A program made the position numbers and the translations under genes. Below, one piece after another: positions 54,144-62,918 of a stretch of 64,000 nucleotides of DNA (position 1 is its first letter; the number at the start of each line of letters is the position of its first letter). Source of the DNA: DASUNP01 sp963728545 (GTDB lineage: Bacteria > Acidobacteriota > Blastocatellia > UBA7656); assembly GCA_963728545.1 (NCBI GenBank), contig CAVSKO010000002.1, positions 3,472,001-3,536,000 of the forward strand, in the 5' to 3' direction. A model generated the notes under the pieces. The model was given only the letters and a program-made list of their open reading frames with translations, searched no databases and was not told where the DNA came from.

Positions 54144-54425
54144 GCACATATGATGAAATAGAGGCAATGACTTGGCCACCAATAGCAAATATGCTCCGCT
54201 TATCCGTGCGGTCCTTCATTCCGCCGCCGCGCCAGCCGCGTTCGCCATAATGTGGGAACAGGCTATGGCAAAACCAGCCGCCCTTGGTGCGGCGCGAACG
54301 CGGGGGTGCTGCGCACGGCGCGGCTAAAAACAGGGTGCGTCTAACAAGCGCGTTGACCGAAGCGCGGTAACGAGGTGTCGTATGCATCGGCCAATCGCTC
54401 ACACCGCGCTCGGTCACGCGAGTCG
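54138..54425 (+). other. ORF-less structured cassette, family D (copy 3)
   Basis: As 21192-21479 but with AAAACAGGG before attC, as in family C. attC 54339-54431. Confidence 0.85.
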
Positions 54426-54669
54426 TTATACCTGCCTAGCGAAATGTGCTGATGGACTGGCCGCTGCGCCAAGTCGTGCTCGCGCCACAGAAGGACAGAT
54501 GCAAGCCAAGGCGAGGGGAGAATAAGCACGGCGCGAGCGCGACAGTGCCCTGACGGGCACGGCGCAGCTAATTTGCTGGGCAGGCATAACAACCGCATGC
54601 AACGGAGGCCGCGAAGCAAGTTTCGTATGTTACAATCAGTGCGGCTCGCGGCCCCGATAATGCGCAGCG
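54426..54669 (+). other. ORF-less structured cassette, family A
   Basis: TTATACC start, GAAGGACAGATG insert, P5 GTGCCC-TGAC-GGGCAC; P4 left arm begins GTCGTGCTCGCGCC. Matches 3830-4073. attC 54584-54675. Confidence 0.85.
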
Positions 54670-54913
54670 TTATGCCGCCTCAGCGAAATGTGCGGATAGA
54701 CCCGTCGCTGCGCTAAGTCGCGCTCGCGCCACAGATAATCATATGCAAGCTAATGCGAGGTGCAGAGCCAATACGGCGCGAGCGCGACAGAGCCCTGACA
54801 GGCACGGCGCAGCTAGATGGTTGGGCAGGCATAACAACCGCATGCAACGGAGGCCGCGAAGCACAGTTCGCATCAAAGGCGAGTGCGGCTCGCGGCCCCG
54901 ATAATGCGGAGCG
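54670..54913 (+). other. ORF-less structured cassette, family A
   Basis: Head GCGGATAGACCCGTC, GATAATCATATG insert. attC 54829-54919. Confidence 0.85.
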
Positions 54914-55159
54914 TTATGCCTCCTCAGCGAAGTGTGTAGATATACCCGACGCTGCGCTGAGTCGCGCTCGCGCCACTTCATAGCCAACTGCTAGTTGAGG
55001 CCACGCCTGCAACAATCACGGCGCGAGCGCGACAGAGCCCTGTCGGGCACGGCGCAGCTAGATGGTTGGGCAGGCATAACAACCGCATGCAACGGAGGCC
55101 GCGAAGCAAGTTTCGCATGTTACAATCAATACCTCTCGCGGCCCCGATAATGCGGAGCG
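54914..55159 (+). other. ORF-less structured cassette, family A
   Basis: Head TATACCCGAC, CTTCATAGCCAAC insert, P5 GAGCCC-TGTC-GGGCAC. attC 55074-55165. Confidence 0.85.
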
Positions 55160-55402
55160 TTATGCCGCCACAGCGAAATGTGCTGATGGACCCGTCGCTG
55201 CGCCAAGTCGCGCTCGCGCCAGGAATAATCAGAGCAAGCCAAGGCGAGGGGAGAATAAGCACGGCGCGAGCGCGACAGAGCCCTGACAGGCACGGCGCAG
55301 CTAGATGGTTGGGCAGGCATAACAACCGCATGCAACGGAGGCCGCGAAGTGAGGTTCGTATGATAGAATCAGCACGGCTCGCGGCCCCGCTAATGCGGAG
55401 CG
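55160..55402 (+). other. ORF-less structured cassette, family A
   Basis: Head GGACCCGTC joined to a CCGCCACAGCG start, GAATAATCAGAG insert. attC 55317-55408. Confidence 0.85.
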
Positions 55403-55644
55403 TTATACCTGCCTAGCGAAGTGTGCTGATGGACTGGCCGCTGCGCCAAGTCGCGCTCGCACAGCAAAGGCTACGCTCAGGCGACTACTCAGGCATTCAT
55501 CAAGCAGGCGAGCGCGACAGTGGCCTGCGGCCACGGCGCAGCTGTGTTGCAGAGCAGGGTATAACAACCGCATGCAACGGAGGCCGCGAAGCAAGCGCCG
55601 TATGATAAAATCAGCGCGGCTCGCGGCCCCGCTAATGCGGAGCG
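55403..55644 (+). other. ORF-less structured cassette, family B with family A head
   Basis: The head (TAGCGAAGTGTGCTGATGG) is of family A, the body and P5 (GTGGCC-TGC-GGCCAC) of family B. A recombinant junction lies within the first 60 bp. attC 55559-55650. Confidence 0.85.
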
Positions 55645-55728
55645 TTAGGTTGCTCAATGACAAGCCTCGTTACGTGAACATAAACTTGACAGATTGCTTT
55701 CGCATTTAACTTTTGCTGTAATACGAGC

Positions 55729-56328
55729 ATGCTCGATCACACTCACATTCCAGAAGATATTCAGCAAATCTACGAGATTCATGACTACCGACACGCGGCA
55801 GCCATTCTGGCCTGTGAGTTCCCTGAAGAATGTAGAGACGTTTACCAAGTCTTACGTGCTTTTAGGTTTACTGAGGAACAAATAACAAAAGCTGGTGGCA
55901 ATGAAAGCGAGATCCCCAAGGAGTTCTCAAAGATTCTCCGGCCTTTAGGCTGGACTGAAGGCCAGATGAAAGCAAAGCTTGTCGTGGATGATGTGGAAGT
56001 AACTGCTGACACGCACAAGATTGATTATCTGAAGAACAGAATAGCTTTTGATCTTGAGTGGAATAGCAAAGATCAAACTTTTGATCGAGACCTGTATGCC
56101 TTTCGAGCATTCTTTGATTATAACCGAATCAGCTTAGGTGTCCTTGTAACGCGAAGCCAACAACTTGATCCCTACTTTAAATCGTTAGGATTATTTCAAA
56201 AATATGGCGCAAGCACCACACACATAGGGAAATTGCTGCCACGACTTAGGGCTGGGCGAAGTGGAGGCTGCCCCGTCCTTGTTTTCGGTATAACGACAAA
56301 TCTATTAATCACAAGGGAGAGCTTATGA
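55729..56328 (+). CDS. BglII/BstYI-like type II restriction endonuclease, 199 aa
   Basis: The core IDYLKNRIAFDLEWNSKDQT places E110 and K114 as active-site residues, followed by RDLYAFRAFFDYNRISLGVL, a pattern of the BglII/BstYI endonuclease family (targets with a central GATC). The C-terminus (THIGKLLPRLRAGRSGGCPV) matches the family's end. It overlaps the methyltransferase start (ATGA at 56325). TTGACA at 55686-55691 may be its -35; the -10 is unclear. Confidence 0.85.
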   Translation: MLDHTHIPEDIQQIYEIHDYRHAAAILACEFPEECRDVYQVLRAFRFTEEQITKAGGNESEIPKEFSKILRPLGWTEGQMKAKLVVDDVEVTADTHKIDYLKNRIAFDLEWNSKDQTFDRDLYAFRAFFDYNRISLGVLVTRSQQLDPYFKSLGLFQKYGASTTHIGKLLPRLRAGRSGGCPVLVFGITTNLLITRESL

Positions 56329-56996
56329 TTCAACCTTCCGCATCTCAAGATTTAGTTGATCGTGTAGGTGGGACATATAGAACCATTCTTGCAGATCCAC
56401 CCTGGCGCTTTGAGAATCGCACAGGCAAAATGGCACCAGAGCATAAACGGCTATTACGTTATCCCACACTTGAATTTGAAGAGATATACGAATTGCCAGT
56501 TTCACATTTTGCAGCAGCAACGAGTCATCTTTATTTGTGGGTGCCCAATGCGTTGCTTGCCGAGGGGCTTGAAACAATGCGGCGTTGGGGCTTTACGTAC
56601 AAGACTAATATTGTCTGGTGCAAAATTCGCAAAGATGGTGGTCCCGATGGGCGAGGGGTTGGTTTTTATTTTCGGAATGTTACGGAGCTGGTTCTATTCG
56701 GTGTTCGTGGAAGCATGCGGACGCTCAAACCTGGGAGAACTCAGGTCAATTTTCTGGCCACTCGGAAAAGAGAGCACTCCCGAAAGCCAGATGAAATCTA
56801 TAACATAATAGAGTCTTGCAGCCCCGGCCCATACCTTGAGCTATTTGCGCGATACCCTCGTTATAGATGGGCGCAGTGGGGAAATGAAATCGTAGAGCAA
56901 AAATCAGACGACGGGACAGAATCAAAAGTTATTGCGATTACCGACTTCAATTCACGTAGGCATATTCAGCAAGACCTCTTTCAGAAGTCTGGATAA
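56325..56996 (+). CDS. MT-A70-family adenine methyltransferase, 223 aa
   Basis: DPPW at residues 24-27 (ILADPPWRFENRTGK) is the catalytic motif of MT-A70 N6-adenine methyltransferases. SHLYLWVPNALLAEGLETMR, NIVWCKIRKDG, LFGVRGSMRT and SRKPDEIYNIIESCSPGPYL are the other family blocks. Coupled to the endonuclease, it should protect host GATC-type sites. It is a complete type II RM system in one cassette. Confidence 0.92.
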   Translation: MIQPSASQDLVDRVGGTYRTILADPPWRFENRTGKMAPEHKRLLRYPTLEFEEIYELPVSHFAAATSHLYLWVPNALLAEGLETMRRWGFTYKTNIVWCKIRKDGGPDGRGVGFYFRNVTELVLFGVRGSMRTLKPGRTQVNFLATRKREHSRKPDEIYNIIESCSPGPYLELFARYPRYRWAQWGNEIVEQKSDDGTESKVIAITDFNSRRHIQQDLFQKSG

Positions 56997-57025
56997 GAGA
57001 ACACTGCTAGCGTACGGCAAGAGCA

Positions 57026-57117
57026 ACCTAACAAGCGCATGCAACGGAGGCCGCGAAGCAAGTTTCGCATGTTACAATCAATACCGCTCGCGGCCCCGCT
57101 GATGCGCAGCGTTATGC
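57026..57117 (+). repeat. attC site
   Basis: R'' ACCTAAC 57026-57032 complements the cassette's own start TTAGGT (55645); R' GTTATGC 57111-57117. Confidence 0.92.
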
Positions 57118-57357
57118 CTCCTCAGCGAAGTGAGTTGATCGTCCCGACGCAGCGCCGAGTCGCGCTCGCGCCACAGATCGGCAGAAGCAAGCTAAGGCCA
57201 GGCAGGGCAGAATCAAGACGGCGCGAGCGCGACGGAGGCCTGCGGCCACGGCGCAGCTGTCTGGCAGAGCAGGCATAACAACCGCATGCAACGGAGGCCG
57301 CGAAGCGAGTATCGCATCAATGGCGAGTGCGGCTCGCGGCCCCGATAATGCGGAGCG
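57112..57357 (+). other. ORF-less structured cassette, family A
   Basis: Like 2468-2714 (GCAGCGCC arm, GGCC-TGC-GGCC P5) with GATCGGCAGAAG at the start of the insert. attC 57273-57363. Confidence 0.85.
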
Positions 57358-57602
57358 TTATGCCTCCTCAGCGAAATGTGCTGATTATCCCGACGCTGCG
57401 CCAAGTCGCGCTCGCGCCACATCATAGCCAACTGCTAGTTGAGGCCACGCCTGCAACAATCACGGCGCGAGCGCGACAGTGCCCTGACGGGCACGGCGCA
57501 GCTAATTTGCTGGGCAGGCATAACAACCGCATGCAACGGAGGCCGCGAAGCGAGTATCGCATCAAAGGCGAGTGCCGTTCGCGGCCCCGATAATGCGGAG
57601 CG
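57358..57602 (+). other. ORF-less structured cassette, family A
   Basis: Head TTATCCCGAC, CATCATAGCCAAC insert, P5 GTGCCC-TGAC-GGGCAC. attC 57518-57608. Confidence 0.85.
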
Positions 57603-57843
57603 TTATACCTGCTTAGCGAAGAGTGTGGGTATACAGGCCGCTGCGCTGAGTCGCGCTCGCACAGCAAAGGCTACGCTCAGGCGACTACTCCGGCATTCAT
57701 CAAGCAGGCGAGCGCGACAGTGGCCTGCGGCCACGGCGCAGCTAGAAAGCTGAACAGGTATAACAACCGCATGCAACGGAGGCCGCGAAGCAAGCGCCGT
57801 ATGTATCCATCAATGCGGCTCGCGGCCCCGATAATGCGCAGCG
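57603..57843 (+). other. ORF-less structured cassette, family B
   Basis: P5 GTGGCC-TGC-GGCCAC. attC 57758-57849, R'' GTATAAC. Confidence 0.85.
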
Positions 57844-58089
57844 TTATGCCTCCTCAGCGAAGTGTGATGATATACCCGACGCTGCGCTGAGTCGCGCTCG
57901 CGCCACTTCATAGCCAACTGCTAGTTGAGGCCACGCCTGCAACAATCACGGCGCGAGCGCGACAGAGCCCTGTCGGGCACGGCGCAGCTAGATGGTTGGG
58001 CAGGCATAACAACCGCATGCAACGGAGGCCGCGAAGCAAGTTTCGCATGTTACAATCAATACCTCTCGCGGCCCCGATAATGCGGAGCG
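57844..58089 (+). other. ORF-less structured cassette, family A
   Basis: Head TATACCCGAC, CTTCATAGCCAAC insert, P5 GAGCCC-TGTC-GGGCAC. attC 58004-58095. Confidence 0.85.
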
Positions 58090-58119
58090 TTAGGCGCTTG
58101 CCTTGTGTTAAGAATGAAT

Positions 58120-58147
58120 TTGTCTACACATAGTTGGATGATAGAAT
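58120..58147 (+). promoter_or_regulatory. Promoter of the interrupted TPR gene
   Basis: TTGTCT (58120-58125), 16 bp, TAGAAT (58142-58147), then AAAAGGAG before ATG 58173. Confidence 0.55.
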
Positions 58148-58172
58148 CTGCACTCAAAAGGAGATTTGCATC

Positions 58173-58796
58173 ATGAAGAATATGAAGCGGTTAAGAATCA
58201 TAGGATTGTCTTTTTTGTTTCTAACTATCCAGATATTGCCAACCAAGAATCCCTTTCTTCTTACCGCACAAAGCCAATCTACTCTGCCGAACTTAGAAGA
58301 TACAGAATGGAAAGTAACCATTTTTGATTTCTATGCCTCCTCGTTAGAGTTAATTCCAGTGGAAGTGATTTATGGGTTTAGAAAACAAGGTAAAGTTGGG
58401 CTTATGGCTGCTATTCAATATCAGCCTCCACTTGAAGTATCGGCAGATGGGAGCCTTTACTTTGTTCCACCAACTCTCAATAGGGTGAGTATTCCAAATG
58501 GTACATATAAGCAGGCTGGAAATTCTTTACGCTTAGAGTTCTCTGACCATATTATTAACGCTACTATCAAAGGAAATCGTATGGAGGGGGAAGCAACAAG
58601 TAAGGTATCTAATAAAAAGGCAAAGTGGGCGGCGGAAAAAAACTCTAAAGAAATACCTAAGCCAACTGAACCAATCACTAAAGCAGACAGAAAAAAGAAG
58701 GCTAAAGATGCCTACAGGAGCTACGAAGAGGGAAACAGGCTGCTTGCACAGGAGAAATATAATGAAGCGATTGCTAAATATAATGAGGCAATGAAG
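58173..58796 (+). pseudogene. Exported TPR protein, N-terminal part (interrupted by an IS5-like element)
   Basis: Signal peptide at residues 1-30 (IIGLSFLFLTIQILPTKNPF). A beta-rich domain follows (DTEWKVTIFDFYASSLELIP, GTYKQAGNSLRLEFSDHIIN), then a basic linker and the first TPR helix pair (AYRSYEEGNRLLAQEKYNEA). The frame leaves the gene at the IS boundary after AMK. Joined to 61633-62064 it rebuilds a 351-residue protein in frame. Confidence 0.8.
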
Positions 58797-58835
58797 CCTT
58801 CTCAAAACTCTGAAAAGCAGCGAAATTGCCAGTAA

Positions 58836-59400
58836 AGAATCCCCGCCGCAAGCGGCGGGGCATTTCGCGCGGTTTCACTCGAATAGGTTGAATTGAAACC
58901 CGCTTTCTTTCTCACTACGATGATGTTGAATGTATTTGCGTATCACTTCTGCCGTCACCTTGTCGCCAACCGTTCTGGCGAAGTATCCGTCTTCCCACAA
59001 TTCCCCTCCCCACAACCGCCGCTTTATCTGTGGGTATTCTCGAAATATTGCTCTCGCGCTCAGACTCTTAAATCTACTCACCACCTGAGCAATAGAATAT
59101 CTCGGCGGGAACGAACAGAAGATATGAACATGATCCGTGCTTACTTCCATCTCTTCTATCGTGATGTCGTACTGCTGTGCTATCTCCTGAAACATCTCTT
59201 GGACGCGCTCTGCAATAGCTCCTTGCAGGATGTTCTTGCGGTACTTCGGCGACCACACCAGATGATAGGCGGTGTCATAAGCGGCGTGGGCTGTACGTCT
59301 GAAAACCACGCACGCATTGTAGCTAACTCAAGTCATCTTGGCATCGGGCATCGAACCCTCGCCAAGATGGTTCATCCATCCCCGCCGCAAGCAGCGGGGC
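58836..59400 (-). mobile_element. IS200/IS605-family element
   Basis: A Y1 transposase on the - strand lies between two near-identical subterminal hairpins, CCCCGCCGCAAGCGGCGGGG (58841-58860) and its one-base variant at 59380-59399. This is the LE/RE hairpin layout of the family. No target duplication is expected. Confidence 0.8.
58875..59309 (-). CDS. tnpA: IS200-type Y1 transposase
   Basis: A 144-residue HUH transposase. H-V-H is in STDHVHIFCSFPP and the nucleophile Tyr is in IRKYIQHH near residue 127. HLVWSPKYRKNIL is the usual N-terminal block. Size and motifs are complete. The start appears to be GTG. A hairpin with arms CATCTTGGC / GCCAAGATG (59334-59369) lies upstream on the same strand and could limit translation, as the 5' stem-loop of IS200 does. 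Confidence 0.92.
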   Translation of the reverse strand: MVFRRTAHAAYDTAYHLVWSPKYRKNILQGAIAERVQEMFQEIAQQYDITIEEMEVSTDHVHIFCSFPPRYSIAQVVSRFKSLSARAIFREYPQIKRRLWGGELWEDGYFARTVGDKVTAEVIRKYIQHHRSEKESGFQFNLFE

Positions 59401-59471
59401 ATTAAGAACCTTTTTCGTAAATTTGCTACTTTCAGTTATTGAAAAATCTGAGTTGATGGCAAAATTCCTGC

Positions 59472-60262
59472 ATGAACCAGATGCAGCGCAAGCCTTATCG
59501 CTCAGATTTAACTGATGCACAATGGCAACGGATCAAACCATTGTTGCCCAAACCGAAGCGCACTGGAAGACCCAAAGAAGATGACCGTGAAATTATCAAC
59601 GGCATTCTTTACGTTCTCGTCACCGGCTGCAGCTGGGAGTATTTGCCACATGATATCGGTGCTTCATATCAAACTTGTCATCGGCGGTTGCTTGACTATC
59701 AGCGCCGCCGAGTCTGGCAAAAGATCGTCCAAGAGTTGATGAAAGAAGCCTATCGCAAAGGCAAAATCAATTTGAATAACGCTTATCACGATGCCAGCGT
59801 GATTAAGACTAAAAAAGGGGCAAGTCGCAAGTAGGTTTTTCAGGAAAACACCGTATTTGCGGCATCAAACGCCATCTCGTTGTCGATGCGAACGGTCATC
59901 CTTTGAGCTTCCAATTGAGCAAAGCCAACTGGCATGACCAACGCCTGATACTTGAAACCATAGACGGCATTCGCATCGGCAAAAGACGACGGCGACCCAA
60001 ACGCTTAGGATTGGACAAAGGTTATGACAGTGAGCCATTGCGCCGCGAACTCAGACAGCGCAGGATTGTTCCGAATGCTCCCTATCGCGATAACCATGTT
60101 AGTGTCCCACGTGGCAGACCACCGAAAGACAAACATGAAAAACGCTACTGTCGTCAACGCTGGAAGGTCGAGCGTAGTTTTGCCTGGGTCAACAACTGTC
60201 GTCGCTTGGATAGATTTCTTGAAGAAAGTCAAAGATCGCAGGGTTCCTGCAAAGTCGCTTGA
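59472..60262 (+). CDS. IS5-family transposase, two frames joined by a -1 shift, broken by ISAs1
   Basis: Frame 1 from ATG 59472 gives SDLTDAQWQRIKPLLPKPKR and ends at TAG 59832-59834. A slippery run A AAA AAG (59811-59817) allows a -1 shift into the second frame, which carries WHDQRLILETIDGIRIGKRR, LDKGYDSEPLRRELRQRR and WKVERSFAWVNNCRRLDRF. This is the IS427 two-frame arrangement. At 60239 ISAs1 interrupts it; the last 18 codons (YRAFMRVFFMKHYLDLLF, TAG 61608-61610) lie beyond ISAs1. Within 60239-60262 the frame is ISAs1 sequence. Confidence 0.85.
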
Positions 60263-61543
60263 CAATTGAAAAGAAAAGACCTACCTCGGTTCAATAGCAA
60301 AGTAATTCAAAACTGAACCGGAGGAAGGTCTTAGATGAAGCATAACACTGCAAGCTTCTCATTGGAGCAAAAATCCGAGCCGTTTATCTTTGATGTCGAT
60401 AGTCTCTTTTATCACCTCGACTGCCTTACTGATCGCCGCAAACCAAAGGGCGTGCGTTACCCTCTGGCGGTCGCTTTGGTCTTTGTCATTTTGGCAAAGC
60501 TTGCCGGCGAGGATGACCCTGAGGGGATTGCTCACTGGATCGCTCTTCGCAAGGATTTGCTCATCGAAGCTCTCAAGCTCAAGCGAAAGACTACACCTCA
60601 TCCGACTACTTTCTCTCGCATACTTGGTTGGGCGGTTTCGGTCGAGCAGCTTCAAGAATCATTCACGCAGTTTCTGCTTTCAACTGTGGAAGGAGGCTTG
60701 TCTTTACAGATGCCCTTAGATGGAAAGACCTTGCGAGGGACGATTCCTCCAGGCAAAACACAGGGAGTTCACCTGCTGGCAGCCTATCTTCCTGCTGAAG
60801 GCATAGTGCTTTGCCAGGTTGAAGTAGGATGCAAAGAAAACGAGATAGTTGCAGCACCACGAGTCTTAAAAAGCGTAGATTTAAAGGGAAAAATCGTGAC
60901 AGGCGATGCGATGTTTGCGCAGAGAGAACTGTCTCAAATGGTAGTCGAGGGCGGAGGAGAGTATGTGTGGACGGTCAAAGATAATCAATCCACATTGAGG
61001 GCTGAGATAGAGGCAGCATTCGAGATTGAGGAAGGCAAGACGGCGCTGAAAGCAATGGAGAATGACTTGTCACGAGCTGAGACGATAGAAAAGGGGCACG
61101 GACGAATAGAGGAGAGGCGTCTTGTGGCGACCAGCCTGTTGAAGGGATATTTGCAGTGGCCCTGCCTTGAGCAGGTCTTCAAGATTGAGCGAGAAGTCGA
61201 AGAGATAAGTACTGGCAAGAAGCGAAGTGAAGTGAGCTATGGAGTGACAAGTCTGAGGAGGGAAGAAGCCACAGCCGAGAGATTGATGGAAATAGTGAGA
61301 AGGCACTGGGGGATAGAAAACGGGTTGCACTATCGGAAAGACAAAACGCTAGGGGAGGATGGTTGCAGATTAAAAGTGGGAGAGGCGGCGCAGGTGATGG
61401 CCGTGATAAACAACCTGATAATAGGATTGGTTCTGAGACAGGGCATAAACAATCTAGCAGCGGCAAGAAGAAGCTACAGTGCCAATCCGCTTGAAGCGCT
61501 GAATCTCATTTTGCGCCGATAGACCTACTTTGCAATAGCCCTG
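60239..61543 (+). mobile_element. ISAs1-family element
   Basis: The 1305-bp element has ends CAGGGTTCCTGCAAAGT and (complement of the right end) CAGGGCTATTGCAAAGT, 14 of 17 matching. A 10-bp target duplication TCAAAGATCG lies at 60229-60238 and 61544-61553. One transposase gene inside. Confidence 0.9.
60335..61522 (+). CDS. ISAs1-family transposase, 395 aa
   Basis: GGAGGAAGG precedes the ATG. Family blocks: LTDRRKPKGVRYPLAVAL, DGKTLRGTIPPGKTQGVHLL with the first catalytic Asp, KIVTGDAMFAQRELSQMVVE with the second, YVWTVKDNQ, and RRHWGIENGLHYRKDKTLGE with the C-terminal Glu. The full-length gene appears intact, so the element may still be active. Confidence 0.94.
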   Translation: MKHNTASFSLEQKSEPFIFDVDSLFYHLDCLTDRRKPKGVRYPLAVALVFVILAKLAGEDDPEGIAHWIALRKDLLIEALKLKRKTTPHPTTFSRILGWAVSVEQLQESFTQFLLSTVEGGLSLQMPLDGKTLRGTIPPGKTQGVHLLAAYLPAEGIVLCQVEVGCKENEIVAAPRVLKSVDLKGKIVTGDAMFAQRELSQMVVEGGGEYVWTVKDNQSTLRAEIEAAFEIEEGKTALKAMENDLSRAETIEKGHGRIEERRLVATSLLKGYLQWPCLEQVFKIEREVEEISTGKKRSEVSYGVTSLRREEATAERLMEIVRRHWGIENGLHYRKDKTLGEDGCRLKVGEAAQVMAVINNLIIGLVLRQGINNLAAARRSYSANPLEALNLILRR

Positions 61544-61632
61544 TCAAAGATCGTATCGCGCTTTTATGCGAGTCTTTTTTATGAAACACTATTTAGACCT
61601 ACTGTTTTAGGCTCTTTTAGAGTTTTGAGAAG

Positions 61633-62064
61633 ACTTCAATTAATCATTTTCCCAATTACCCCTTTTTCTATTGCCGCAGAGGAATTGCAAAAGTGAGGCT
61701 ACAAGATCATAAAGGAGCTATCGAAGATTTGGATAAATGTATTCAAAACGGAGAAGGAAAACGCACCCTAGAAACTTCTTATCAATGGCGTGGTAATGCT
61801 AAATTGGCAATAAAAGATTACAGAGGAGCATTATTAGACTACAATCAATATCTTCTGTTATATGATAAACCTGATGATGAACCTGGTAGTAACCTTGGCG
61901 AGCTTAGCGACCTTTTTCATGGAGTACAAGAGGAGGTTTATAAGAATCGAGGGACTGCTAAATATAAATTAGGTGATAAAGTTGGCGCTTGTGAGGATTT
62001 CCGCAAGTCTTGCAAGCTAGGAAACGATATGGCCTGTGAAAACTCCAAGTTGATTTGCAAGTAA
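61633..62064 (+). pseudogene. Exported TPR protein, C-terminal part
   Basis: Reading in the frame that continues from 58796 gives TSINHFPNYPFFYCRRGIAK, then TPR units (VRLQDHKGAIEDLDKCIQNG, NAKLAIKDYRGALLDYNQYL, GTAKYKLGDKVGACEDFRKS) to TAA 62062-62064. It has no start codon with a ribosome-binding site, so it is not expected to be made on its own. Confidence 0.8.
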
Positions 62065-62142
62065 AACCTCCAATAAGGTGTAACAAGTCTTTTGAATTGC
62101 GGCGAAAGTTTACATATAAGTATCTGCTGCCCTGACCACCGC

Positions 62143-62235
62143 GCCTAACAAACGGTTCGACCGGAGCGCGGGCAGCGAATTTCTCATGCTTCGGCCAGTG
62201 CTGTCGCCCGCGCCCGGTCAACCGGGTCGTTGGGC
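62143..62235 (+). repeat. attC site
   Basis: R'' GCCTAAC 62143-62149, R' GTTGGGC 62229-62235. Confidence 0.92.
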
Positions 62236-62293
62236 GTCTTGCCACTTGCATGATATAAAGTCGTAAAATCTCGGAAACAAGAAAGGAAAGAAT

Positions 62294-62740
62294 ATGACCA
62301 AACCCTCTTGCCATGTATTGCTCATTGCTATCAGTGTTTTCTCAATGACTTTTCTCTCAGCTTGTACTCCTTCAAGCAACTCAAATCAACAATCAAGCTC
62401 TTCATCAAACTCCAATGCCGCTGCTTCGCAAGCACCAATCAGCGTAACAGCGTTGGCTTTGTCTAAAGAGTATGAAGAAAATGAAGTAGCAGCCGACCAG
62501 AAATACGAAGGCAAACTGCTCGCAGTCAATGGCAAAGTTGGATCAGTGGATACTATGTTCGGCCAGACATCAGTGACACTCAAAGGCAAAGATATGTCTC
62601 TGGTCAGTGTGCAATGTTTCTTCGAGGACGATCAAAAAGCAGCATTGGCAAATCTAAAGAAAGGGCAGCAAGTAACTATACAAGGCGTTTGTGATGGAAA
62701 AAGTATGAACGTGACCTTAAAGAAATGCGCTGTAAAATAA
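62294..62740 (+). CDS. OB-fold (tRNA_anti-like) lipoprotein, 148 aa
   Basis: AGGAAAGAAT precedes the ATG. Lipobox LSAC near residue 24, then a Ser/Asn-rich linker (SSNSNQQSSSSSNSNAA). Residues 55-148 form an OB-type barrel (YEENEVAADQKYEGKLLAVN, VTLKGKDMSLVSVQCFFEDD, KGQQVTIQGVCDGKSMNV) of the tRNA_anti-like group. Such proteins are envelope-anchored; the ligand is unknown. Confidence 0.82.
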   Translation: MTKPSCHVLLIAISVFSMTFLSACTPSSNSNQQSSSSSNSNAAASQAPISVTALALSKEYEENEVAADQKYEGKLLAVNGKVGSVDTMFGQTSVTLKGKDMSLVSVQCFFEDDQKAALANLKKGQQVTIQGVCDGKSMNVTLKKCAVK

Positions 62741-62761
62741 AGGTGTATATCTACCACCGAC

Positions 62762-62853
62762 GCCCAACAAACGCATGCAGCGGAGGCCGCGAAGCGAATT
62801 TCTCATGTATCCCTCAATGTCACACGCGGCCCCGCTGATGCGAGGCGTTAGGT
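62762..62853 (+). repeat. attC site
   Basis: R'' GCCCAAC 62762-62768 complements the cassette's own start TTGGGC (62230); R' GTTAGGT 62847-62853. Confidence 0.92.
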
Positions 62854-62918
62854 TGCCAAATTGCTGTGTCAGCTTTATCCTCTGGGTGTGAACGAAATAC
62901 TTTGAAGAGGATTGCTTT

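Larger units (their letters stand above)
58797..61632 (+). mobile_element. IS5-family element (IS427-like), carrying two nested insertions
   Basis: Outer inverted repeats CTTCTCAAAACTCT (58798-58811) and AGAGTTTTGAGAAG (61619-61632) are exact complements. Inside are an IS200-like element near the left end and an ISAs1-like element in the transposase gene. Removing 58797-61632 restores the TPR gene in frame. Exact ends are uncertain by a few bases. Confidence 0.75.

Noticed and set aside
58893..59405. A + strand gene across 58893-59405
   Set aside because: It is the antisense shadow of the IS200 transposase, which has full catalytic motifs.
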